A DNA stretch of 64,000 nt, taken from VBDM01 sp964430565. GTDB taxonomy: Bacteria > Pseudomonadota > Gammaproteobacteria > Burkholderiales > SG8-39. The position numbers were made by a program, and so were the translations under genes. Location of the stretch: the NCBI GenBank assembly GCA_964430565.1, contig CAYSFD010000056.1:1-64000 (forward strand), in the 5' to 3' direction. This document shows positions 43,713 through 52,611 of this stretch, in pieces. Each line of letters starts with the position of its first letter. Position 1 is the stretch's first letter. The notes beneath the pieces are model-generated. The model saw only the letters and a list, made by a program, of their open reading frames with translations, was not told where the DNA came from and ran no database searches.

Positions 43713-44303
43713 TCATTCCCCCGACTTCAAGCTGTCCTCGGGTTTGGCGACGGTGACCAGCGCCGGCCGAATGACCCGGTCGTGAAGCTTGTAGCCCTTC
43801 TGTAGCACGTTGATTACCGTGTTGGGCTCTTTTTCGGATGAGAGCATGCTGATCGCTTGGTGTTGGTGGGGGTCGAACTTCTTCCCACTCGGATTGATCT
43901 CCTTGAGGTTCACTTTCTCGAACACCGCGTTCAGCTGCTTCAATGTCAGATCGACTCCGCTCCTCAGAGCTTCAAGGACGGCGGAGTCGGCGGCAAGCGT
44001 CGCTTCCAGACTGTCCTTGACGGGAAGCAGCTCGGTGGCGACAGATTCGATCGCGTACTTGTAGGCGTTAGCGAGTTCGATTTGCGTTCGCTTGCGGATG
44101 TTGTCGGCCTCGGCCACGGCCCGCAGCCAGGCGTCGTGGTGTTCCTGGGCCTTCAGCTCCGCTCGTCGCAACAACTCCTCTGTATCCGGGACGGGCTCGA
44201 CCTTGGGTCCTTCAGACGCTGCGGACACGGGAGCCGGTGTGGTCGTATCGACCGGTGCGTCTTCGGCGCCGGGTGGCTGGATAGGTTGGTCTGGACCAGG
44301 CAT
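43713..44303 (-). CDS. grpE: nucleotide exchange factor GrpE
   Basis: This 196-aa protein has an unstructured acidic, proline-rich N-terminus and a long coiled coil (about 40-100, with AEADNIRKRTQIELANAYKYA). A C-terminal beta domain follows, including FDPHQHQAISM and LQKGYKLHDRVIRPALVTVAK. It releases ADP from DnaK. It is the first gene after the RpoH promoter and precedes dnaK by 51 nt. Confidence 0.97.
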   Translation of the reverse strand: MPGPDQPIQPPGAEDAPVDTTTPAPVSAASEGPKVEPVPDTEELLRRAELKAQEHHDAWLRAVAEADNIRKRTQIELANAYKYAIESVATELLPVKDSLEATLAADSAVLEALRSGVDLTLKQLNAVFEKVNLKEINPSGKKFDPHQHQAISMLSSEKEPNTVINVLQKGYKLHDRVIRPALVTVAKPEDSLKSGE

Positions 44304-44359
44304 GAATTCTCCGCAAAAATGTGCCTTGATGTCTTACAAGGATCGGTGTGGTTCCCAAC

Positions 44360-44385
44360 TGGGGGTTTTCTCAGGAGATTTCAAG
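44360..44385 (-). promoter_or_regulatory. RpoH (sigma32) heat-shock promoter for grpE-dnaK-dnaJ
   Basis: On the minus strand CTTGAA (44385-44380) and CCCCCA (44365-44360) are separated by 14 nt. This is very close to the sigma32 consensus CTTGAAA-N-CCCCAT. The transcription start would lie about 47-50 nt before the grpE ATG. It lies between hemH and grpE, so the chaperone genes can be induced separately from hrcA-hemH. Confidence 0.85.
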
Positions 44386-44414
44386 ACCAGTTGATGACTA
44401 CACCTGGCAACGTG

Positions 44415-45518
44415 TCAGGCCTCGGCGCCTGCGCCCAGGGCTCGCCGGCGGCTGTCCTCGGCTGCGGTCTTTGCGAGCTGCGGACTCCAGGATTCGCTCA
44501 CCCAGTCTGCGAGATGCTCTCGCGCGATGGCGGCGAGAGAGCGAATCCAGTCGTCGCGGTCGTTGAGGCAGGGCAGGAGGTGAAATTCTTTGCCACCCGC
44601 ACCGAGGAAGATTCCTTTGCCCTCGATGCCGATCTCCTCCAGCGTTTCCAGGCAGTCGCCCACGAAACCTGGGCAGATGACGTCCACACGGCGCAGGCCC
44701 TGCCGGCCGTAGTCAGCCAGGGTGGAAGCCGTGTAGGGCTTGAGCCATTCCGTGGATCCGAAGCGGGACTGAAAGGCAACTTGCCAGTGGCTTTCGGCGA
44801 GCTCCAGTTCCTCGGCGAGAAGGCGCGCGGTTTTCTGGCATTCGCAATGATAGGGATCGCCGCGGGTTAGCGTGTAGCGCGGGAGGCCGTGGAAGCTCAT
44901 CACCAGTTTGTCCGGGCGTCCCGACTGTCCCCAATGATCTCGCACGAGACGCGCCAACGCACCGATGTACGCAGGGTGATCGTGAAAGTGCTTGACCATT
45001 CGGATTTCCGGTACGTTTCGGACGCGCCGCAAGTACTCCGCAAGCTCGTCCAGCGCGCTCGCGGTGGTGCTCGCCGCGTACTGAGGATACATCGGGATCA
45101 CGAGGATACGGTCGCAGCCTTCCGACTTCAGGCGAGCCAAGGTGCCGGGGATCGAAGGTTCGCCGTAGCGCATGGCGAAATCGACCATGATCGGCGAGAG
45201 TACCTGCAAGCTGAAGTAGTCGTGCAACAAGCGCGCCTGTCGCTCGGTGTACACCTTCAGAGGCGAACCGTCCTTGGACCAGATGGAGGCGTATTTTTTC
45301 GCCGATGTTCTTGGCCTCGTATTGAGGATGAATCCGTGCAAGATCGGCAACCAAAGCGCACGAGGAATCTCGATCACGCGCGGGTCGGACAGGAACTGTC
45401 TTAGAAATCGTCGCACCGCCGGCGGCGTGGGCGCATCAGGCGTGCCCAGGTTGACGAGCAGGATGGCCGTTTTCGAAACCGTGCCGTGCTGATGCTGGGG
45501 CTCAGGGAGATAGTGCAT
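44415..45518 (-). CDS. hemH: ferrochelatase
   Basis: This 367-aa enzyme inserts ferrous iron into protoporphyrin IX, the last step of haem synthesis. It carries ILLVNLGTPDAPT at the N-terminus, the catalytic histidine in MSFHGLPRYTL and the C-terminal CPGFVGDCLETLEEI segment. It sits between hrcA and grpE, an order common in betaproteobacteria. The start at 45518 gives MHYLPEPQHQHG, matching relatives. Confidence 0.96.
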   Translation of the reverse strand: MHYLPEPQHQHGTVSKTAILLVNLGTPDAPTPPAVRRFLRQFLSDPRVIEIPRALWLPILHGFILNTRPRTSAKKYASIWSKDGSPLKVYTERQARLLHDYFSLQVLSPIMVDFAMRYGEPSIPGTLARLKSEGCDRILVIPMYPQYAASTTASALDELAEYLRRVRNVPEIRMVKHFHDHPAYIGALARLVRDHWGQSGRPDKLVMSFHGLPRYTLTRGDPYHCECQKTARLLAEELELAESHWQVAFQSRFGSTEWLKPYTASTLADYGRQGLRRVDVICPGFVGDCLETLEEIGIEGKGIFLGAGGKEFHLLPCLNDRDDWIRSLAAIAREHLADWVSESWSPQLAKTAAEDSRRRALGAGAEA

Positions 45519-45593
45519 GCCGAGAGTAGGGAGGTTAGAGTCCGGCGTGAGGGCTGGTAAGCCAAACTCGGCTCCAGGCTCTCGACTCCCGGC

Positions 45594-46613
45594 CTAGTGG
45601 CTCGATAGCGCGCTGCTCAGCAACTTGGCGGTGATGGCGACGATCGGGATCACGCGCTCGTACGCCATGCGGGTCGGTCCGATCACCCCTACCGTGCCGA
45701 TGACCTGCCCGTCAACTTCGTAGGGCGCCGTGACAACGCTGCACTCGTCGAGGGGCGCGATGCCGGACTCACCACCGATGAAGATCTGCACCCCCTGGGC
45801 ACGGGTACTGAGCTCGAGAATCTGCATGAGCGCCGTCTTCTTTTCGAACAACTCGAACAGCTCCCGAAGCCGCGACATGTTCGAGGCGAGATCGTGGGAA
45901 TCGAGCAAATTTCGCTCGCCGGAAATGACATAATTCTCGGTAGATTCGGACAATGCCTCGCTGCCGGCCTCGAGAGCCGCAGTCATGAGGTGCATCATGT
46001 CTTCTCGAAGTTGTCTCAAATCGCCTTGCACGCGGCGGCGGATCTCCTGAAAAGTAAGGCCCACGTAGTTCTGATTGAGAAAATTGCCCGCGGCCGTCAG
46101 TTCGGAAGGCGCGTAGGTCTTTTCCATAGACAGGATTCGGTTTTGCACGTCCCCGTCCGGCGTGACGATTATGAGCAGCACGCGCTTGTCCGACAGTGCC
46201 AGAAATTCGATGTGACGGAAGGCGGGCGCCTCGCGCTTGTTTGCCGCCACGACGCCCGCGAAGTGGGTTAGCTCCGACAGAAGCTGGGAGGCCGCGCTTA
46301 TGAGGCGCTGCGGGTGGTCAGGATGCAGGTTGACTTCGAGCTGGCTGATATCGACGCGGTCGAGGGGCTTTACCGTGAGCAGCGTGTCGACGAAGAAGCG
46401 ATAGCCGCGCGGAGTGGGTATGCGTCCCGCCGAGGTGTGGGGGCTTGCGACGAAGCCAAGCTGCTCAAGGTCCGCCATGACGTTGCGGATCGTCGCCGGG
46501 CTCAGTTCGAGGCCGGAGTAGCGCGACAGCGCACGCGAGCCTACCGGTTCGCCTTCCTCGATATAGCGCTCCACCAGGGTCTTAAGCAGGATCTGCGCGC
46601 GACGGTCTAACAT
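45594..46613 (-). CDS. hrcA: heat-inducible transcription repressor HrcA
   Basis: This 339-aa repressor has an N-terminal winged helix (LLKTLVERYIEEGEPVGSRAL and SPATIRNVMADLEQLG) and a GAF-like dimerisation domain. HrcA binds CIRCE operators, usually before groESL. I see no CIRCE sequence at this locus, so its targets probably lie elsewhere. It is divergent from nadK and precedes hemH. Confidence 0.96.
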   Translation of the reverse strand: MLDRRAQILLKTLVERYIEEGEPVGSRALSRYSGLELSPATIRNVMADLEQLGFVASPHTSAGRIPTPRGYRFFVDTLLTVKPLDRVDISQLEVNLHPDHPQRLISAASQLLSELTHFAGVVAANKREAPAFRHIEFLALSDKRVLLIIVTPDGDVQNRILSMEKTYAPSELTAAGNFLNQNYVGLTFQEIRRRVQGDLRQLREDMMHLMTAALEAGSEALSESTENYVISGERNLLDSHDLASNMSRLRELFELFEKKTALMQILELSTRAQGVQIFIGGESGIAPLDECSVVTAPYEVDGQVIGTVGVIGPTRMAYERVIPIVAITAKLLSSALSSH

Positions 46614-46620
46614 AGGGGTG

Positions 46621-46636
46621 CGATTCTACAGAATCG
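46621..46636. promoter_or_regulatory. perfect palindrome upstream of hrcA
   Basis: CGATTCT-AC-AGAATCG is a perfect 7-bp-arm inverted repeat that begins 8 bp upstream of the hrcA start codon, in the hrcA/nadK divergent region. Its position suits an operator acting on hrcA. It is unlike CIRCE (TTAGCACTC-N9-GAGTGCTAA). The function is unknown. Confidence 0.5.
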
Positions 46637-46714
46637 GGCTGATTTGCGGTTTTGCTTGGCAGGTTTTTCGGCCGGCGTTGTGTCAGGTATGCATGTTCAT
46701 GATTTAATGACGGT

Positions 46715-47584
46715 ATGCTCGCTTTCAAGACCATAGCATTGATCGGCCGCCACAACTCCGCCGAAGTCGCGACCGGGCTCGCGATAATGGGCGATTACCT
46801 TCGCAAGCAGGGACGCGAGGTGTTCTTGGAAAAGGAAACCGCAGCCACGAGCGGCATCAATGGTTTTCCCGCGGCGGATTACGCCGAGATTGGCGCCAAA
46901 GCGGATCTCGCGGTGGTGCAGGGGGGCGACGGCAGCATGCTCAGCGCCGCACGGCACTTGGCGGTGCATCGCGTGCCCCTGGTCGGGGTCAACCAAGGCC
47001 GGCTCGGTTTCATGACCGACATTGCTTCTGCCAAGATGCTCGACGCGATGGCCGAGATTCTCGCGGGCCGCCACGCCATCGAGGAGCGCACCATGCTTGC
47101 CGCCGAAGTACGCCGCGACGGTGTGGTCACGCTCGCCACGCTTGCGCTCAACGACGCGGTCGTGAACAAAGGTGCGGTGGGCCGGCTGATCGAGTTCCTG
47201 GTGCACATCGACGGCGAGTTCGTCTATGACTTGCGCGCGGACGGACTTATCGTCGCGACGCCGACCGGCTCGACCGCCTACGCGTTATCATCGGACGGGC
47301 CCATACTACAGCCGAGCGTGCCGGGCTTTGCGTTGGTGCCGATTTGCCCGCACACGCTCTCCAATCGGCCGATTATGGTGAGTGACCGCACGGTGATCGA
47401 CATCACCCTGAAGCGCTCGGTTGATGCGCGACTTCATTTCGACGGGCAGATGCAGTGCGATCTGCAGGAGGGGGACCACGTCCTCATCCGGCGCGCCGAG
47501 CACACGATCAAGTTCGTCCATCCTCCAGGCTACAGCTACTATGCGATGTTGCGCGAGAAACTGCACTGGAGCGAGGTGCTCTAG
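46715..47584 (+). CDS. nadK: NAD kinase
   Basis: This 289-aa enzyme phosphorylates NAD to NADP. The signature GGDGSML is at 70-76, and NQGRLGFMTD, LNDAVV and TPTGSTAYALSSDGPI are conserved. The ATG at 46715 gives MLAFKTIALIGRHN. It is divergent from hrcA and followed 55 nt later by recN, the normal betaproteobacterial order. Confidence 0.97.
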   Translation: MLAFKTIALIGRHNSAEVATGLAIMGDYLRKQGREVFLEKETAATSGINGFPAADYAEIGAKADLAVVQGGDGSMLSAARHLAVHRVPLVGVNQGRLGFMTDIASAKMLDAMAEILAGRHAIEERTMLAAEVRRDGVVTLATLALNDAVVNKGAVGRLIEFLVHIDGEFVYDLRADGLIVATPTGSTAYALSSDGPILQPSVPGFALVPICPHTLSNRPIMVSDRTVIDITLKRSVDARLHFDGQMQCDLQEGDHVLIRRAEHTIKFVHPPGYSYYAMLREKLHWSEVL

Positions 47585-47639
47585 CCGCCGGAGAGCTGAA
47601 CGCTGTCTGCCTAGGTGCGTTTCATCCGTTGTTAAGAGA

Positions 47640-49301
47640 ATGCTTCTACATCTGTCCATACGGGACTTTGCCATAGTCGATCGGCTGGACCTTGAGTTCC
47701 GGCCGGGTTTCACCGCCCTGACGGGCGAGACCGGCGCCGGAAAGTCCATCCTGATCGACGCGCTGTCGCTGGCGCTTGGCGAACGTGCAGAAAACGAGCA
47801 GGTGCGCGTCGGCGCCGAGCGCGCGGACGTAGTTGCCGAGTTTTCCCTCGAGCCGCAGGCGAGGCTAGGGGACTGGTTGCGGGAACAGGCGCTCGAGGGC
47901 GACCAGAACAGGCTGCTGCTGCGCCGAGTAGTCGATCGGAACGGACGTTCGCGCGCGTTTATCAACGGCCACTCGGCGACGGTCAACCAGCTGCGGGAGG
48001 CGGGAGATGGGCTGGTCGATATCCACGGCCAGCATGCGCACCAGTCGCTTCTCAAGCCCGAAGCACAACGCCGGGTACTCGACGCGCACGCCGGGCTCAC
48101 TTCCCTGGCAAGAGAGGTGGCTGGCGCGTACCGCGAGTGGCAAAGACTTTGCCAAATGAGACTTGACCGTGAAAGCAACGCAGCGGCACGCGACGCGGAA
48201 CGCGAGCAACTCACCTGGCAGGTCGAAGACCTATCCCGGCTCGCGCTTCAGCCCGGAGAATGGGAAATCATCCAATCGGAGCACGGCCGGCTTGCTCATG
48301 CGGCGAGCCTGCTGGAGGGCGGACGTGGAGCAATCGACGCGCTCTCAGAATCGGAGAGCGCCGCGCTTGGCGCGCTGTCGGGGGTACTCTCGCGGCTGCG
48401 CCCTCTCATCGAATACGACGCGTCTCTACGCGAAACGATTGCGCTGCTCGAATCGGGTGAAGCGCAGGTGCGCGAGGCCGCCTATGCGCTGCGGCACTAC
48501 ATCGATCGCGTTGAACTCGACCCCGGGCGTTTGCGCGAAGTCGAGCAGCGCCTCGAAGCCATTCACAATGCGGCGCGCAAATTTCGCGCGAAACCTGAGG
48601 GTCTGCCCGATCTCCTGGCCTCGCTGCAGGCACGGCTGAAGGATCTGGAGATCACTGCGGACCTCGATGCGCTCGCCAGACAGGAACAAGAGGCGCGCTT
48701 ACACTACGACGGACTCGGCGCTCGGCTTTCCGCCGAGCGTGGCAAAGCCGCAACGAAACTCGGTCGCGAAGTGAACGCGGCGATGAAGGAGCTGGCGATG
48801 GCGGGAGGGCGGTTCGACGTGGAGCTGCGCTCCCTTCTTCCTGATGGCAGTGTCGCCGGCAACGAGCAAGTCGAATTTCTGGTCACAACCAACCCCGGCG
48901 TGGAACCACGCTCTCTGTCCAAAGTGGCATCCGGGGGGGAACTATCCCGCATCAGTCTGGCGATTCAAGTAATCACGAGCCGGGCGGCGGCGGTGCCTAC
49001 GCTGATCTTCGATGAAGTCGATGCGGGCATCGGCGGGGCGGTGGCCGAAATCGTCGGCAAGAAACTGAAGACTTTGGGCGAGGAGCGGCAAGTCTTGTGC
49101 GTCACGCACCTCCCGCAAGTGGCGTCGCAGGCGGGCGAGCAGTGGTCCGTCGCCAAGGGCGCAGAAAGCGGCAGCGCGAAAAGCCGGGTCGCGGTTCTCG
49201 ACCAGAAATCTCGTATCGAAGAAATCGCGCGCATGCTGGGCGGGGTCGCGATCACTGCAACAACGCGCGAGCACGCGGCGGAAATGCTTGGCTTGCGGTA
49301 G
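47640..49301 (+). CDS. recN: DNA repair protein RecN
   Basis: This 553-aa SMC-like ATPase acts in double-strand break repair. The Walker A loop is GETGAGKS at 29-36, long coiled coils fill the middle, and the C-terminal part has the signature ASGGELSRISLAI and Walker B TLIFDEVDAGIGG. The ATG at 47640 gives MLLHLSIRDFAIVD; the longer open frame upstream shadows nadK. I saw no LexA-type operator in the short upstream gap. Confidence 0.97.
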   Translation: MLLHLSIRDFAIVDRLDLEFRPGFTALTGETGAGKSILIDALSLALGERAENEQVRVGAERADVVAEFSLEPQARLGDWLREQALEGDQNRLLLRRVVDRNGRSRAFINGHSATVNQLREAGDGLVDIHGQHAHQSLLKPEAQRRVLDAHAGLTSLAREVAGAYREWQRLCQMRLDRESNAAARDAEREQLTWQVEDLSRLALQPGEWEIIQSEHGRLAHAASLLEGGRGAIDALSESESAALGALSGVLSRLRPLIEYDASLRETIALLESGEAQVREAAYALRHYIDRVELDPGRLREVEQRLEAIHNAARKFRAKPEGLPDLLASLQARLKDLEITADLDALARQEQEARLHYDGLGARLSAERGKAATKLGREVNAAMKELAMAGGRFDVELRSLLPDGSVAGNEQVEFLVTTNPGVEPRSLSKVASGGELSRISLAIQVITSRAAAVPTLIFDEVDAGIGGAVAEIVGKKLKTLGEERQVLCVTHLPQVASQAGEQWSVAKGAESGSAKSRVAVLDQKSRIEEIARMLGGVAITATTREHAAEMLGLR

Positions 49302-49349
49302 TGGTAACATTTGCAGTTCACCGATGTTTCTTAGCCTTGGAGACAGAGA

Positions 49350-49718
49350 ATGGGCCGCATAAAGCTTCAGGCAGGCGTAGGTCAGGTGGTTCCCCTCGCC
49401 ATAGTCGCAGGGTTTCTTCTGATCGGATATGTTGCGATCGAGGTGTACAGCGAAGACCAAAAATCCAGATTGATCGTCGAGACCCGTGGATCGCAGATGG
49501 TCTCCGCGCTTGCGGCGCACAAGCGCGAGAATGGCGCTTACCCGGAAGCGCTCGACAAGCTCGTTCCAAAATACGTCCTGACGGTGGGAAAATGCCCGGG
49601 CGGAGTGCCGATGGAGTACTCAGTTTCGGCTGGTGAGTACGCGCTATCCTGCCGAAACGTAGTTTTGAAGCACAAGCCGTACGTCTACAATTCGCGATCG
49701 CGGAGTTGGAGCGGATGA
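49350..49718 (+). CDS. hypothetical membrane-anchored protein, pseudopilin-like
   Basis: This 122-aa protein has a hydrophobic helix at about 14-31 (VVPLAIVAGFLLIGYVAIEVY) and then a soluble domain. The soluble part has NGAYPEALDKLVPKYV and a pair of cysteines (KCPGG and LSCRNV). The YPEALDKLVPKY pattern is reminiscent of type II secretion pseudopilins, but the normal prepilin cleavage motif is not evident. GGAG precedes the ATG. It follows recN and precedes tRNA-Val. The function is unknown. Confidence 0.65.
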   Translation: MGRIKLQAGVGQVVPLAIVAGFLLIGYVAIEVYSEDQKSRLIVETRGSQMVSALAAHKRENGAYPEALDKLVPKYVLTVGKCPGGVPMEYSVSAGEYALSCRNVVLKHKPYVYNSRSRSWSG

Positions 49719-49779
49719 GCTGCTGTGGGATCTGCCACGATGGATCGGTCAGGGTTTGTGTCGGGCGGGGCTTTTCCGA

Positions 49780-49785
49780 TAGAAT
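49780..49785 (+). promoter_or_regulatory. candidate -10 element for tRNA-Val
   Basis: TAGAAT lies 12 nt before the mature tRNA-Val 5' end, with TTGTGT 18 nt upstream as a weak -35. Position fits a tRNA promoter. The match to consensus is moderate. Confidence 0.45.
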
Positions 49786-49797
49786 TCTGCGCTCTCC

Positions 49798-49874
49798 AGG
49801 CGCGTAGCTCAGCTGGTTAGAGCACCACCTTGACATGGTGGGGGTCGTTGGTTCGAGTCCAATCGCGCCTACCA
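49798..49874 (+). tRNA. tRNA-Val(GAC)
   Basis: This 77-nt cloverleaf has acceptor arms AGGCGCG/CGCGCCT, then ACCA encoded in the DNA. The D arm contains AGCTCAGCTGGTTAGAGC. The anticodon stem CCACC/GGTGG encloses TTGACAT, giving anticodon GAC. The T arm has GGTTCGAGTCC. It reads valine GUC codons. Confidence 0.97.
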
Positions 49875-49879
49875 AGTAA

Positions 49880-49947
49880 GTTAAGCCGGACGCGGAGCGC
49901 CGGCTTAACTGCTCGCGTTGGAACGGACGCGGAGCGCCGTTCAACGC
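49880..49947. repeat. two tandem hairpins with an identical core
   Basis: Hairpin 1 (49880-49909) pairs GTTAAGCCGG with CCGGCTTAAC. Hairpin 2 (49915-49947) pairs GCGTTG and AACGG with CCGTT and CAACGC. Both enclose the same core ACGCGGAGCG, itself a CGC-GGA-GCG mini-stem after a bulged A. They lie between tRNA-Val and thrS. No T-run follows. They look like REP-type dispersed palindromes, or a processing or attenuation structure ahead of thrS. Confidence 0.8.
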
Positions 49948-49999
49948 TCGGGGCTGGAGCTTCGTAGAGTCTGGAAGTCGGTTGAAAATCCGAATAGAC

Positions 50000-51913
50000 A
50001 TGGTCAAGATCACGCTTCCGGACGGCTCTGCTCGCGAGTTTGAAGACCCGCCGTCGGTGCTCGACGTCGCGGCCGCCATCGGTCCGGGTTTGGCGCGCGC
50101 GGCACTCGCGGGCAGGGTAAACGGAAAACTTGTCGATACCTCGTTTCGCATCGAGCGGGACGCCGAGCTCGCCATCATCACCGAGCGCGACAAGGACGGT
50201 GTGGAGATCCTGCGCCATTCAACCGCGCACCTGCTCGCTTACGCCGTGAAGGAGCTTTTCCCCGACGCGCAAGTGACCATCGGTCCGGTGATCGAGAATG
50301 GCTTCTACTACGATTTCTCGTTCAAGCGTCCGTTTACGCCCGACGATCTCGACGCCATCGAAAAACGCATGGCCGAACTGGCGAGAAAGGATTTGCCCGT
50401 GACGCGCGCGGTTTGGTCGCGCGACCGGGCGATCGAGTATTTCAAGTCGCTCGGCGAGCACTACAAGGCAGAGATCATTGCATCGATCCCCGCTGGCGAG
50501 GAAGTGTCGCTGTATCGGGAAGGCGATTTCGTCGATCTCTGCCGCGGCCCGCATGTCCCCTCGACCGGCAAGCTCAAGGTCTTCAAGCTGACGAAGGTCG
50601 CGGGGGCCTATTGGCGCGGCGACTCAAAAAACGAGATGTTGCAGCGGATCTATGGCACGGCCTGGGCAAGGAAAGAGGAGCAGGAGGCCTACCTCAAGAT
50701 GATCGAGGAAGCGGAGAAGCGCGATCATCGGCGGCTGGGTACGCAGCTCGATCTTTTTCACCTTCAGGAAGAGGCTCCCGGCATGGTGTTCTGGCATCCG
50801 AAGGGATGGGCGATCTGGCAGCAGGTCGAACAGTACATGCGTCGGGTTTACCTGGAGAACGGCTATCTCGAAGTGCGATGCCCACAGGTTCTTGACCGCA
50901 GCCTGTGGGAGAAATCCGGTCACTGGGAGAACTACAAGGAGCTGATGTTCACGACCGAATCGGAAAAGCGCGACTATGCGATCAAACCGATGAACTGCCC
51001 CGGACACATTCAGATCTACAACAAGGGCCTGCACAGCTACCGCGAGCTTCCGCTGCGTTACGGCGAATTCGGGGCGTGCCACCGCAACGAGCCTTCCGGC
51101 GCACTGCATGGAATCATGCGCATCCGGGCATTTACGCAGGACGACGGCCACGTCTTTTGCACCGAAGAACAGATTCAGCCGGAAGTCACGGCATTCACTG
51201 CGTTGTTGCAAAAGGTTTACGCCGATTTCGGCTTTACCGAGGTCCTCTACAAGCTCGCCACGCGGCCGCCGAAGCGGGTCGGCGCCGATGAAACGTGGGA
51301 CAAGGCCGAACGCGCGCTCAAAGCGGCGCTGGAAAGCAGCAGCTTGGCTTTCGAACTGCTGCCGGGTGAAGGGGCGTTCTATGGCCCCAAGATCGAGTAT
51401 CACCTGAAGGACAGCATCGGCCGCTCCTGGCAGTGCGGCACGATGCAGGTGGATTTTTCCATGCCCGGGCGCCTCGGCGCCGAATACGTCGCGGAGAACA
51501 ACACGCGCAAAGTTCCTGTCATGCTGCATCGAGCCATCGTCGGTTCGATGGAGCGCTTTATCGGTATCCTTGTGGAGCACTACGCCGGGGCCATGCCGTT
51601 GTGGCTCGCGCCCCTCCAGGTGATAGTGCTCAACATTTCCGAGGGACAGGTGGCCTATGCGCAAGGCGTCGCGAGCGCCCTGAAACGCGCCGGTTGGCGT
51701 TGCGAGCCGGACTTGAGGAACGAGAAAATAACCTATAAAATTCGCGAACATAGCTTACAGAAACTGCCGTACCAGTTGATCGTCGGAGAAAAGGAAAAGG
51801 CAGCCAAAAAGGTGGCCGTGCGCACCCGCAGCGGTGAAGACCTTGGGCAGGTTTCCCTGCCCGATTTCATCGCCCGCCTCCGCAACGAGGCTCAGCCGGG
51901 CGGTACGGCTTAA
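50000..51913 (+). CDS. thrS: threonyl-tRNA synthetase
   Basis: This 637-aa class II synthetase has an N-terminal TGS domain (MVKITLPDGSAREF), the editing domain with HSTAHLLAYAVKELFP, the catalytic core and a C-terminal anticodon domain. Core landmarks are the zinc ligands in KPMNCPGHIQIY and RAFTQDDGHVFC, plus LHRAIVGSMERF. The ATG at 50000 gives the family start; a TTG six codons earlier extends the frame. It begins the thrS-infC-rpmI-rplT-pheST cluster. Confidence 0.97.
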   Translation: MVKITLPDGSAREFEDPPSVLDVAAAIGPGLARAALAGRVNGKLVDTSFRIERDAELAIITERDKDGVEILRHSTAHLLAYAVKELFPDAQVTIGPVIENGFYYDFSFKRPFTPDDLDAIEKRMAELARKDLPVTRAVWSRDRAIEYFKSLGEHYKAEIIASIPAGEEVSLYREGDFVDLCRGPHVPSTGKLKVFKLTKVAGAYWRGDSKNEMLQRIYGTAWARKEEQEAYLKMIEEAEKRDHRRLGTQLDLFHLQEEAPGMVFWHPKGWAIWQQVEQYMRRVYLENGYLEVRCPQVLDRSLWEKSGHWENYKELMFTTESEKRDYAIKPMNCPGHIQIYNKGLHSYRELPLRYGEFGACHRNEPSGALHGIMRIRAFTQDDGHVFCTEEQIQPEVTAFTALLQKVYADFGFTEVLYKLATRPPKRVGADETWDKAERALKAALESSSLAFELLPGEGAFYGPKIEYHLKDSIGRSWQCGTMQVDFSMPGRLGAEYVAENNTRKVPVMLHRAIVGSMERFIGILVEHYAGAMPLWLAPLQVIVLNISEGQVAYAQGVASALKRAGWRCEPDLRNEKITYKIREHSLQKLPYQLIVGEKEKAAKKVAVRTRSGEDLGQVSLPDFIARLRNEAQPGGTA

Positions 51914-51939
51914 TTTTTCAATTTCTTGGAGAGATAAAC

Positions 51940-52518
51940 ATCGCCACGGACAGAGCGCAGCGCATCAACATCGAGATCAACGCACCCGAAGTGCGGCTGA
52001 TAGGAACTGGCGGCGAGCAGGTCGGTATTGTGCCGATCGCCCAGGCCATGAAGATGGCCGAGGAAGCCGAAGTAGACCTCGTAGAAATCGCCCCCATGGC
52101 CAAGCCGCCGGTATGCAAGCTGATGGACTATGGCAAGTTCAAGTACCGCGAGGCGAAGAAAGCCCATGAGGCGAAGCTCAAGCAGAAGCAGATCCACGTC
52201 AAGGAAGTGAAGTTCCGTCCTGGAACCGACCAGGGCGATTACCAGATCAAGCTGCGCAACCTGATCAAGTTTCTCGAAGAAGGCGACAAGGCAAAGGTTA
52301 CGCTGCGCTACCGCGGCCGCGAGATGGCGCACCAGGAATTCGGCGTGCGCCTGATCGAACGGGTCAAGCTGGATCTTGAGCCTTACGCGGTGGTAGAGCA
52401 GTTCCCCAAGATGGAAGGGCGGCAGCTGATCATGGTGTTGGCGCCGAAGAAGGGCAAGAAGGAAGTAAAGAAAGCGGTCAAAACCAGGAAGGAACCCAAA
52501 CCAGCTATCTCCCCGTAG
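51940..52518 (+). CDS. infC: translation initiation factor IF-3, non-canonical ATC start
   Basis: This protein of about 192 aa keeps IF-3 free 30S subunits apart and checks the initiator tRNA. No ATG or GTG gives the N-terminus. The conserved start IATDRAQRINIEINAPEVRL is read only from ATC at 51940, with GGAGAG ending 6 nt upstream. Rare start codons (ATT, ATC, ATA) are a known feature of infC and the basis of its autoregulation. An in-frame ATA at 51934 abuts the Shine-Dalgarno sequence and is less likely. A shorter GTG at 51991 would remove the N-terminal strand. Confidence 0.93.
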   Translation: MATDRAQRINIEINAPEVRLIGTGGEQVGIVPIAQAMKMAEEAEVDLVEIAPMAKPPVCKLMDYGKFKYREAKKAHEAKLKQKQIHVKEVKFRPGTDQGDYQIKLRNLIKFLEEGDKAKVTLRYRGREMAHQEFGVRLIERVKLDLEPYAVVEQFPKMEGRQLIMVLAPKKGKKEVKKAVKTRKEPKPAISP

Positions 52519-52611
52519 AGCAGCTTGATGAACGATTCAGAAGAAGTGGTACCGAGGTCTACAAGCGCTCCGCAGGAGCCACCCGTCGCCATGTCAAAAC
52601 AGGAGTATGCA

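Noticed and set aside
46614..46714. CIRCE operator near hrcA
   Set aside because: No TTAGCACTC or GAGTGCTAA half-site is present. Only an unrelated palindrome was found.
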